Below are positions 1 through 5,310 of a stretch of DNA of 5,310 nucleotides, in pieces; position 1 is the first letter of the stretch; each line of letters opens with the position of its first letter. The translations under genes and the position numbers were made by a program. Source of the stretch: DATGLE01 sp035294325 (GTDB lineage: Bacteria > Chloroflexota > Ktedonobacteria > Ktedonobacterales > Ktedonobacteraceae); assembly GCA_035294325.1 (NCBI GenBank), contig DATGLE010000092.1, positions 1-5,310 on the forward strand, written 5' to 3'. Below the pieces are notes generated by a model. It made no database searches, was not told where the DNA came from, and saw only the letters and a program-made list of their open reading frames with translations.

Positions 1-1
1 G

Positions 2-280
2 GATCCACCATCGGTGCCGATATCGCTGATCGAACTATCATCGCAAATTATCCTGCATAGGAGTAATTCGCCCGCGTGGCTCAAGCACATCCAGAAAGCG
101 AACTCGGCGCTCAACAATCTCACACCCGAGAAAATGAGCCATCTCGGCGCAGGCGAGGCGTATATCTGGTCTGCCCGCGCCACCGACGAAGGCTTTACCA
201 GAGGCGCGGTCAAGATCCGCTGCCGCCCTCGCGTCACCAGACACGGCGGCGACACCAAAACAGCGATTAGCGATCATTAA
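2..280 (+). CDS. HerA/DUF87-like ATPase, C-terminal fragment (5' end outside the window)
   Basis: The frame is open from the window's first complete codon to a TAA, giving 92 visible residues. A GTG at 14 could be read as a start, but the frame continues upstream without a stop and the peptide looks like an internal-to-C-terminal piece, so I call it partial. Recognisable segments are a helix containing 'ILHRSNSPAWL' (about residues 17-27), then 'GEAYIWSARATD' (about 51-62), then 'RPRVTRHGGDTKTA' near the end. This order (HR..spaWl, GEAyvWssratd..ftr, RPRvTrHGG.TktA) is how I remember the C-terminus of HerA-type hexameric ATPases with a DUF87 core, which act as DNA translocases or helicases. 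The Walker motifs would lie upstream, so ATPase activity cannot be verified here. HerA ATPases work with NurA in DNA end processing and are also recruited into several anti-phage systems. The following WD40-TIR gene starts 105 bases downstream on the same strand. Co-transcription is possible but not shown. Confidence 0.68.
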   Translation, partial: DPPSVPISLIELSSQIILHRSNSPAWLKHIQKANSALNNLTPEKMSHLGAGEAYIWSARATDEGFTRGAVKIRCRPRVTRHGGDTKTAISDH

Positions 281-305
281 TACATAGAAGATGCGACGTA
301 GGGGC

Positions 306-319
306 GCTGCGAGCGCAGC
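306..319. repeat. Short GC-rich inverted repeat (hairpin) between the first two genes
   Basis: GCTGCG and CGCAGC are exact reverse complements separated by AG, equivalent to a 5-bp stem with a GAGC loop. There is no T-run after it, so it is not a convincing intrinsic terminator. It may be a minor RNA hairpin in the spacer or chance. Confidence 0.3.
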
Positions 320-374
320 AAGCAAGCCCGTCAAGTGAGCATAATGGATGAATTGGAATAACTGGCATCAGAGC

Positions 375-380
375 AGGAGG
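375..380 (+). promoter_or_regulatory. Shine-Dalgarno site of the WD40-GTPase-TIR gene
   Basis: A perfect AGGAGG lies 5 bases upstream of the ATG at 386. It fixes the start ahead of the first WD40 repeat and argues against other starts. The in-frame ATG at 386 is the first one that leaves the first propeller blade intact. Confidence 0.85.
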
Positions 381-385
381 CAAAC

Positions 386-3370
386 ATGGCTGACAGGAAT
401 AACAGCATATCCCCTCATCTCAAATTGCTTTACACGCTCAGAGGGCACGAGCAAGAGATCAACCGCCTCGCCTGGTCTCCCGACGGACGCTATCTCGCCT
501 CGTCCTCTTTCGATGCCACCGTCAGGATCTGGGATACACAAACAGGAACGCTCCAGCAAACGCTCACCGGGCATAGCGGCCCCGTGTACAGCGTCGCATG
601 GTCGCGCGATGGCAGGCTACTGGCCTCCTGCTCCCAGGATAAACGAGTGCTGATATGGGATACGCAGGACGCGCGCTATTGCCCATTCGCCGGTGAGCAC
701 GACGGCAATGTGTACGATATCGCCTGGCTATTGCACAGCAGTACCTTTCTGGCCTCCTGCTCCGAAGATCAGGCCATCCAGATCTGGCGTGTTAATCCGC
801 CCGTTCACCCTACAACGCCCATAGCTATACGTAAGCACGCCAGTGCAGTATATTGTTTAGCGCACACGCCGGCCAGCGGAATACTTGCTTCGGGATCTTC
901 TCATGGTCCCATTCGTCTCTGGGATGTAACATGGGTACAAACGGACGTGATAGGTGGCACTCAGGGAACATTGAGAGGTCATAGCGCCGCGATCTACAGC
1001 ATGGCCTGGTCGCCCGATGGCAAACTGCTCGCCTCTGCCTCTGAAGATCGCACCGTTCGCTTATGGGAACGTAGAAGCGAGCGGCAAATCCACAGTATCG
1101 AAGGGCACACGGGCGCCGTGACCAGCGTCTCCTTCTCTCATGACGGGCGCCTGCTGGCTTCCAGGTCACGCGATGGTACAGTTTGCCTCTGGCGCACTGA
1201 CACCTGGGAAAACGTCGCCACCATTCCTACTTCGGTCTCCAATGGCATGTTCGCCGGCATCGCTTTTCATCCCCATGCGCCGCTGCTGGCGACCCTGAGC
1301 GAGCATGATCGCGTCATCTGCATCTGGGAAGCGGATATTCCCCCGCTGCTCGGGCTGGCCCCATCACGCCCCACTGTTCACTACGCCAACGCGAAGGTCG
1401 TGCTGATGGGCGAGAGCGGCGTCGGCAAAACCGCGCTCGGCCTGGTCCTGACCGGCCAGCCGTTCAGTGAAACCACCTCGACGCATGGCCGCTACGTGCG
1501 CACCTTCGATAAGAGTACTATCGCCATCGATGCCAGGCGCAGCGAGCAGCGCGAAATCTATCTGTGGGACCTGGCCGGACAGACCGGCTATCGCCTCATC
1601 CACCAGTTGCATCTCAACGAGGTGGCTGTGGCGCTGATCGTCTTCAGCGACAAAGAGGGCGGCGATCCGCTGGCCGGCGTCACCCACTGGGCACGCTCGC
1701 TGCGCGCCATTCAAAGTGTGCAGGGCAATGCAGCGCTGCCCATTAAAAAGCTGCTCGTTGAGGCGCGCATAGATCGCGGGCATGTGCGAATAAGCCGCCA
1801 ACAGATCGATGAGGCCATGCAAAAGCTCGGCTTCGATGGCTACTACCAGACCAGCGCAATAGAAAACAGGGGCATCGCCGAGCTGGCGGAAGCGATTCGG
1901 CAGGCTATCGATTGGGACCTGCTGCCCAAAGCGACATCCACAGAGTTGTTCCGGCGCATTAAAGACTTCCTGGTCAGACTGAAAGAGGCCGGTTATCAAC
2001 TCCAGAGTGCCAGCAACCTTTATCGTTTCCTTATAAACGAGCCAGGAGAGCAGCCACAGGACTTACGCGCCCAGTTTGATACCTGCCTGGGCCTGCTAGA
2101 AGCCCAGGGATTGCTCCGGCGCCTCAGCTTCGGCGAACTGGTACTCTTACAACCAGAACTGCTGGATGCCTATGCCTCGGCGCTGGTCAATGCCGTTAGA
2201 GCCGACCCGGAGGAACTGGGCAGTATCGGCGAGGCAACGGTCCTGGAGGGCAACTTCGCGCTCCCTCCAGAGGTGCGCCTGGCGGATCGCGGCGATGAGC
2301 GATTGCTGCTGCTGGCAATGGTGGAAGATCTGCTGCGCTACGAGATTGCGCTGCGCGAAGGCGACTACCTGGTCTTCCCATCGGAAGTGATGCGCCGCGA
2401 TGTGCGCTCACTGGACCCGCCGGGCAAAACCATCATCTTTACCTTTGAGGGGCCAGTGCTCAATATCTACGCCACGCTTGCCGTGCGACTCTCCCATAGC
2501 GGCATCTTCCATAAACGAGCGCTCTGGCAGAATGCCGTCGAGTTCGCTGCCAATGTGGGAGGAATCTGCGGGATCGCGCTGCGCATGCCTGAGGAGGGCA
2601 AGGGCGAATTCACCCTCTTTTTCGATGCAGCAGCCAGCGAGGAGACACGCTATCATTTCGAGGAGTACGTCAGGACGCACCTGGAGCGCTATGCCGCGCC
2701 CGGGACTATTGCCCGGCAGCGCATCTTTGTCTGTCCACAGTGCCAGATCCCGTTCGATAATGAGCGTGTTGTGCGCCGGCGCGCAATGGGGCATAGATCA
2801 ATGCAATGCTCGCTCTGTGAAATTGAGGTCACGCTGCTGGATCGAGAAGAGCGACTCGCCCGCACTCCCGATTCGCTCGTGCCGCAGATGGACCGGGCGG
2901 CGAACGAACGGGCGGATTATGAAGCGGCCAAATCGGTGATCCAGGGGAAAACGGAGACCAACGATTTTGATGTGTTCCTCTGCTATAATGGCGAAGATAG
3001 AGCCGCAGTCAAGGAAGTTGGTGAGAAGCTCAAGGAGCAAGGTATCCTTCCCTGGCTCGATGAGTGGGAATTGCGCCCCGGCCTGCCCTGGCAGCGCCTA
3101 CTGGAACAGCAAATCGAGCGCATTAAATCCGCCGCCGTATTTATTGGCAAAAGCGGGGTAGGTCCCTGGCAACAGATGGAGCTGGAAGCGTTCCTGCGTG
3201 AATTTACCAGGAGAGGATGCCCGGTCATCCCTGTGATTTTAGCCGATGCGCCGGGCACACCCCAACTCCCCATCTTTCTCCAGGGCATGACGTGGGTTGA
3301 CTTTCGCAAACAGGACCCCGATCCGGTGACTCGACTCATCTGGGGCATTACGGGTAAGAAGCTGTTCTGA
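386..3370 (+). CDS. WD40 repeat / Ras-like (ROC-type) GTPase / zinc ribbon / TIR domain protein
   Basis: This 994-residue multidomain protein has no signal peptide or membrane segment, so it is probably cytoplasmic. Residues 13-314 hold seven WD40 repeats, each ending in an IWD/LWE-type motif; several start with GH. Residues 337-510 form a Ras/ROC-like GTPase: P-loop GESGVGKT (342-349), switch threonine near T366 in 'TSTHG', G3 'WDLAGQ' (394-399) and G5 'TSA' (489-491). The usual G4 NKxD is replaced by 'ARID' (460-463). Residues 511-770 look like winged-helix and COR-like segments; this assignment is weak. A four-cysteine zinc ribbon follows (C783, C786, C808, C811), then a polar linker. Residues 859-994 are a TIR domain with 'FDVFLCYNGED', 'WLDEWEL' and 'W928..M-E932', where E932 sits at the expected NADase glutamate position. 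By analogy with TIR-bearing STAND/NLR-like proteins, I infer a sensor (propeller), switch (GTPase) and effector (TIR) used in defence or regulated cell death. The ligand and the actual effector activity are unknown. Confidence 0.9.
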   Translation: MADRNNSISPHLKLLYTLRGHEQEINRLAWSPDGRYLASSSFDATVRIWDTQTGTLQQTLTGHSGPVYSVAWSRDGRLLASCSQDKRVLIWDTQDARYCPFAGEHDGNVYDIAWLLHSSTFLASCSEDQAIQIWRVNPPVHPTTPIAIRKHASAVYCLAHTPASGILASGSSHGPIRLWDVTWVQTDVIGGTQGTLRGHSAAIYSMAWSPDGKLLASASEDRTVRLWERRSERQIHSIEGHTGAVTSVSFSHDGRLLASRSRDGTVCLWRTDTWENVATIPTSVSNGMFAGIAFHPHAPLLATLSEHDRVICIWEADIPPLLGLAPSRPTVHYANAKVVLMGESGVGKTALGLVLTGQPFSETTSTHGRYVRTFDKSTIAIDARRSEQREIYLWDLAGQTGYRLIHQLHLNEVAVALIVFSDKEGGDPLAGVTHWARSLRAIQSVQGNAALPIKKLLVEARIDRGHVRISRQQIDEAMQKLGFDGYYQTSAIENRGIAELAEAIRQAIDWDLLPKATSTELFRRIKDFLVRLKEAGYQLQSASNLYRFLINEPGEQPQDLRAQFDTCLGLLEAQGLLRRLSFGELVLLQPELLDAYASALVNAVRADPEELGSIGEATVLEGNFALPPEVRLADRGDERLLLLAMVEDLLRYEIALREGDYLVFPSEVMRRDVRSLDPPGKTIIFTFEGPVLNIYATLAVRLSHSGIFHKRALWQNAVEFAANVGGICGIALRMPEEGKGEFTLFFDAAASEETRYHFEEYVRTHLERYAAPGTIARQRIFVCPQCQIPFDNERVVRRRAMGHRSMQCSLCEIEVTLLDREERLARTPDSLVPQMDRAANERADYEAAKSVIQGKTETNDFDVFLCYNGEDRAAVKEVGEKLKEQGILPWLDEWELRPGLPWQRLLEQQIERIKSAAVFIGKSGVGPWQQMELEAFLREFTRRGCPVIPVILADAPGTPQLPIFLQGMTWVDFRKQDPDPVTRLIWGITGKKLF
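422..1327 (+). repeat. Seven tandem WD40 repeats (predicted complete seven-bladed beta-propeller)
   Basis: At the protein level the blades end near residues 50, 92, 134, 180, 227, 269 and 314, each about 40-47 residues after the previous one. Blades 1, 2, 5 and 6 are canonical, with G-H at the start, 'SxDGxxLAS', a D before the last strand and W-D/E/R at the end. Blades 3, 4 and 7 are degenerate (for example 'EHDGNVYDIAW' and 'KHASAVYCLAH'). Seven is the usual number for a closed propeller. The DNA of the units has diverged, so this is not a recent tandem amplification. The propeller is expected to bind a protein or other ligand. Confidence 0.88.
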
Positions 3371-3397
3371 TTATCTCGCTCGCTTTCAGCAGAATAG

Positions 3398-3434
3398 GGG
3401 GAAAGATGTCTATGCCAGATGAGAATGTTTCCCC
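3398..3434 (+). terminator. Weak inverted repeat after the TIR gene, possible transcription end
   Basis: GGGGAAA (3398-3404) and TTTCCCC (3428-3434) can pair as a 7-bp stem around a 23-base loop. AAAGATG (3402-3408) can alternatively pair with CATCTTT (3459-3465). Neither arm is followed by a proper T-tract, so this is a poor intrinsic terminator. It is listed because it lies 28 bases after the stop codon and ahead of a new promoter. Confidence 0.25.
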
Positions 3435-3483
3435 TCACTCATATTCGTTAAACAGCTCCATCTTTAAATAGAACATTTGTCAG

Positions 3484-3512
3484 TTGATATCTCTGAAACT
3501 ATTTACTATAGT
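3484..3512 (+). promoter_or_regulatory. Candidate sigma70-type promoter for tcmP
   Basis: TTGATA at 3484-3489 matches the -35 consensus at 5 of 6 positions. TATAGT at 3507-3512 matches the -10 consensus at 5 of 6, and the spacer between them is exactly 17 bases. Transcription would begin near 3519 and run through a long leader into tcmP. The region is AT-rich, which raises the chance of random -10 matches, but the paired boxes at ideal spacing make this a reasonable call. It implies tcmP can be expressed independently of the upstream TIR gene. Confidence 0.55.
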
Positions 3513-3711
3513 TATATATATACCGGATTTTTACAGATTCTCAGTTCCTTTCGCTTATTCTTACGTTGTGTTACATAGGATCATTCTTTAGACTCCTTCC
3601 TCTTATTCTGTCTGGTTGGTAGTTTTATCATCTATCCTCACAGGACCATATGTACACGCAACATACTCTGGAGAACCTATCCCCGCTCGGAGATAACGAA
3701 CTGCATATCAG

Positions 3712-3717
3712 GGAGGA
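3712..3717 (+). promoter_or_regulatory. Shine-Dalgarno favouring the internal tcmP start at 3728
   Basis: GGAGGA (within GGGAGGA) lies 10 bases before the ATG at 3728. The longer alternative start at 3650 has only AGGA at 3642-3645, four bases away, which is short spacing. The 26 residues between the two starts show no family similarity I recognise, and the conserved part of the protein begins well after either start. Confidence 0.5.
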
Positions 3718-3727
3718 AATATACCAC

Positions 3728-5023
3728 ATGAAAAGCATGAGGCAGGGCAATCAGCACGACAATAGTGATCACGGGACAGCGCTTATCAAACCACGAAAAA
3801 CCCAGACCAAAGTGAAACACATGATCCTGGAAAAATATCTGCAAGCCTGGGGCGGCATCATCATCAACGGATTGCGGCAACACGCCAGCGCGAACATCCA
3901 TCTCGTTTATATTGATTGTCATGCCTCATACGGGCGCTATCGTGGAGAACTGGAAGACGTTGCAGCTCGTCGAGATCCTCAGCCGATCTTCGGCACACCT
4001 ATCATTGGAGTAAAAGCTCTGGATCAGCTGGCCGCCTGGGCCAAAAAGAGCGCACAGAGACAGGTACGCACGAGCACTATTCTCATTGAGAAAGAGCGAA
4101 AGGTATATGACGAGTTAAAGATCAGCCTGGGCATGGCAGGACTCACGCCCAGGATGCATGAGTCGAAAAACTTTTCTCACCTCCAGGATGGTGAAATCGC
4201 GCTTGTCTGGGCAGATTCTACCTTGCTTGCCGACCAATTGGTGCAGTATACACAATCCGGTCACAAATTCTCGCTTTTCCTGCTGGATCCATATGGCCCA
4301 ACCGGGATCCCTTTTTCTTTTGTCAGCAAGATTATCCAGCACCCGCGACATGATACTATCATCTATGTCCCCTATCTGGATCTTGAGAAAAAGAGCGGGA
4401 TCGTCGCCAAATCCACCATCACCCCTACTGAGAATGAACTCATAAAGAACTATGACGCGATGTTCGGTCATACTGGATGGCGCACTCTTGCCAGGAGATA
4501 CTACAAGCCTGATTTTCAGGATGAGGATGAGATATGGGGACTGGAAGCTATGCTGATGGGCTGCTATCGTGAAGCACTGCTCTCGGTTGATCCAGATCTG
4601 GTTGTGAAATCTATCGGGTTACATTTTCCAGATAGAGATCGCATCATGTATTATCTCTACCTCACGACCCATGATCCCAGTGGAGCATTAAAGATGAACG
4701 AGCTGCTTTGGGAGGCAGGCTACCAGGAATACGAACTGCGTCAGAGACTCAAGCAATCAAAAGAGCATCCCGGTCAACTTACCCTCTTCGATATGCCTCT
4801 CCAGCCAGAGAAGCCAGCTTGCCCGGCAAAAGAAGAGATCGGCAGGCATATTATGCGTTTGTTCAAAGGTCAGACCAGAACGAAAAGGGAAATCTACGCC
4901 GCATTAGCAGATGAGATATACTTTGCAAAAGAAGTTAATAAAGCTTTGAAGTACCTTCAAGCGCAGGGGCAGATATCCTTTGTGGGTCCGCTCGAAAATT
5001 CTACCTGCATCAAGATAGGATGA
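3728..5023 (+). CDS. tcmP: Three-Cys-motif partner protein (TcmP family)
   Basis: The protein is 431 residues from this ATG, or 457 if it starts at 3650; the ribosome site favours 3728 but the choice is open. The fold is family-typical: a basic start 'KTQTKVKHMILEKYLQAW' (about 24-41), a Rossmann-like strand ending in 'YIDCHASYGRY' (61-71) where relatives usually read YIDxFAGpGr, 'FLLDPYGPTGIPF' (184-196) where relatives read DPfG..gipf, and the signature 'YYLYLTTHDPSGALKMNELLWEAG' (308-331). A C-terminal winged-helix-like stretch (about 368-420, ending 'LKYLQAQGQISFVGP') follows. No transmembrane segment is seen. TcmP proteins are encoded next to a Cys-motif protein, often annotated as phage Gp37/Gp68-like (DUF5131) or radical SAM; their biochemical role is unknown to me. 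Here the likely partner is the convergent SPL-like gene ending 7 bases away. The Rossmann-like core suggests a nucleotide or SAM-binding ancestry, which is inference. Confidence 0.82.
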   Translation: MKSMRQGNQHDNSDHGTALIKPRKTQTKVKHMILEKYLQAWGGIIINGLRQHASANIHLVYIDCHASYGRYRGELEDVAARRDPQPIFGTPIIGVKALDQLAAWAKKSAQRQVRTSTILIEKERKVYDELKISLGMAGLTPRMHESKNFSHLQDGEIALVWADSTLLADQLVQYTQSGHKFSLFLLDPYGPTGIPFSFVSKIIQHPRHDTIIYVPYLDLEKKSGIVAKSTITPTENELIKNYDAMFGHTGWRTLARRYYKPDFQDEDEIWGLEAMLMGCYREALLSVDPDLVVKSIGLHFPDRDRIMYYLYLTTHDPSGALKMNELLWEAGYQEYELRQRLKQSKEHPGQLTLFDMPLQPEKPACPAKEEIGRHIMRLFKGQTRTKREIYAALADEIYFAKEVNKALKYLQAQGQISFVGPLENSTCIKIG

Positions 5024-5030
5024 GAGGCTC

Positions 5031-5309
5031 TTACACAAGACAATTGCAGTCCGCGTTGCAAAGCGACAGGGCTTTTCTCACTGTATGGGTTTCTTTGCAC
5101 AGACTTACCCGCGCATGAGGGAATTCGGTCCGAATACGCGAAAACATCTTACCATAGATCGTGATTCGATGCGCTTCGGATAGATGACGGTGCGTGCCAT
5201 CTCTTACTAATTCGTCATCTGGAGGCTGCCACTCCATAGGCGGAAGCCCCCATCGTTCGCGCCAGGCATCAAGCTGGGTGTTTTTCTCGCGGTATGTGCC
5301 TAGTGTCCA
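5031..5309 (-). CDS. SPL-like radical SAM protein, C-terminal fragment (5' end outside the window)
   Basis: On the minus strand a frame is open from the window edge to a TAA at 5033-5031, giving 92 residues. An internal ATG at position 5237 is not the start, since similar-looking sequence continues upstream of it. Visible pieces are 'LGTYREKNTQLDAWRERWGLPP', 'THRHLSEAHRITIYGKMFSRIR', and the ending 'RVSLCKETHTVRKALSLCNADCNCLV'. The 'LCKE..evr..lgL....CNCLx' ending and the 'lGTyR' strand fit my memory of radical SAM proteins related to spore photoproduct lyase. The CxxxCxxC iron-sulfur motif would lie upstream and cannot be checked. The tail contains Cys-x3-Cys-x-Cys, which could bind an additional metal. 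The gene converges on tcmP with a 7-base gap, and the pairing with TcmP supports the family call. A non-SPL radical SAM or DUF5131 protein remains possible. Confidence 0.6.
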   Translation of the reverse strand, partial: WTLGTYREKNTQLDAWRERWGLPPMEWQPPDDELVRDGTHRHLSEAHRITIYGKMFSRIRTEFPHARVSLCKETHTVRKALSLCNADCNCLV

Positions 5310-5310
5310 A

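Larger units (their letters stand above)
3371..3649. other. AT-rich intergenic region between the TIR gene and tcmP
   Basis: No plausible gene is seen on either strand here; the minus-strand frame entering from the TIR gene is a shadow. The first half holds a weak inverted repeat (3398-3434). The middle is markedly AT-rich, with an alternating TATATATATA tract around 3513-3522 and a candidate promoter at 3484-3512. The part after 3530 is pyrimidine-rich and shows no clear secondary structure, so I see no riboswitch. The long leader ahead of tcmP (about 130-210 bases, depending on the start codon) is larger than a typical 5' UTR. Confidence 0.6.

Noticed and set aside
1..6. GGATCC at the first bases and again near positions 4286 and 4306 (partial matches)
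   Set aside because: A restriction-site hexamer at the window edge is most simply chance or a boundary effect; it carries no biological signal here.
38..334. 98-residue minus-strand frame over the first gene
   Set aside because: It overlaps the plus-strand HerA-like tail, which has recognisable family motifs. The minus-strand peptide has none.
344..361. Tiny frame MDELE before the TIR gene
   Set aside because: Five codons with no ribosome site; a leader-peptide role has no support such as an attenuator or regulatory codons.
1364..1999. 211-residue open frame on the minus strand
   Set aside because: It lies wholly inside the GTPase-coding part of the 994-residue gene, has no recognisable domain, and is explained by the GC-rich codon pattern of the real gene on the other strand.
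2400..2939. 179-residue open frame on the plus strand in another phase
   Set aside because: Its composition is rich in Ser, Arg and Cys, typical of an out-of-frame shadow, and it overlaps the COR-like and zinc-ribbon coding region, whose protein is coherent.
3513..3522. Alternating TATATATATA tract as an operator or repeat
   Set aside because: Short and low complexity in an AT-rich spacer; it overlaps the expected transcription start and needs no special explanation.
3371..3727. Possible CRISPR array, tRNA or riboswitch in the largest spacer
   Set aside because: I found no regularly spaced direct repeats, no cloverleaf or CCA-like end, and no conserved riboswitch core.

Overview
The window carries two complete genes and two genes cut by its edges. 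Together they suggest an accessory or defence-flavoured region of a moderately GC-rich, free-living, developmentally complex bacterium. A WD40 propeller, Ras-like GTPase and TIR domain in one chain, beside a TcmP-family protein and a radical SAM protein of the spore-photoproduct-lyase (SPL) type, resembles what is seen in multicellular bacteria such as Ktedonobacteria (Chloroflexota), and less often cyanobacteria or actinobacteria. The taxon is an inference from gene content; no rRNA or other marker is present.

Layout. (1) Positions 2-280, + strand: the C-terminal end of a HerA/DUF87-like ATPase, with its 5' part outside the window. (2) Positions 281-385: a short spacer with a small GC-rich hairpin and a strong Shine-Dalgarno. 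(3) Positions 386-3370, + strand: the main item, a 994-residue protein. In order it holds seven WD40 repeats, a Ras/ROC-like GTPase, a COR/winged-helix-like middle region, a four-cysteine zinc ribbon and a C-terminal TIR domain. (4) Positions 3371-3727: an AT-rich spacer with a weak inverted repeat and a good sigma70-type promoter. (5) Positions 3728-5023 (possibly from 3650), + strand: a three-Cys-motif partner protein (TcmP). (6) Positions 5031-5309, - strand: the C-terminal end of an SPL-like radical SAM protein, running convergently into tcmP with a 7-base gap.

How the genes may work together. The WD40-GTPase-TIR protein looks like a self-contained sensor, switch and effector. The propeller would bind a ligand or partner, the GTPase would gate a change of state, and the TIR domain would signal or act as an NADase. 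This matches the logic of bacterial NLR-like or conflict systems, but no activity can be read directly from the sequence. TcmP proteins are typically encoded next to a Cys-motif protein. The convergent SPL-like radical SAM gene, whose tail has a Cys-x3-Cys-x-Cys cluster, is the obvious candidate partner. The promoter in front of tcmP suggests it is transcribed separately from the TIR gene.
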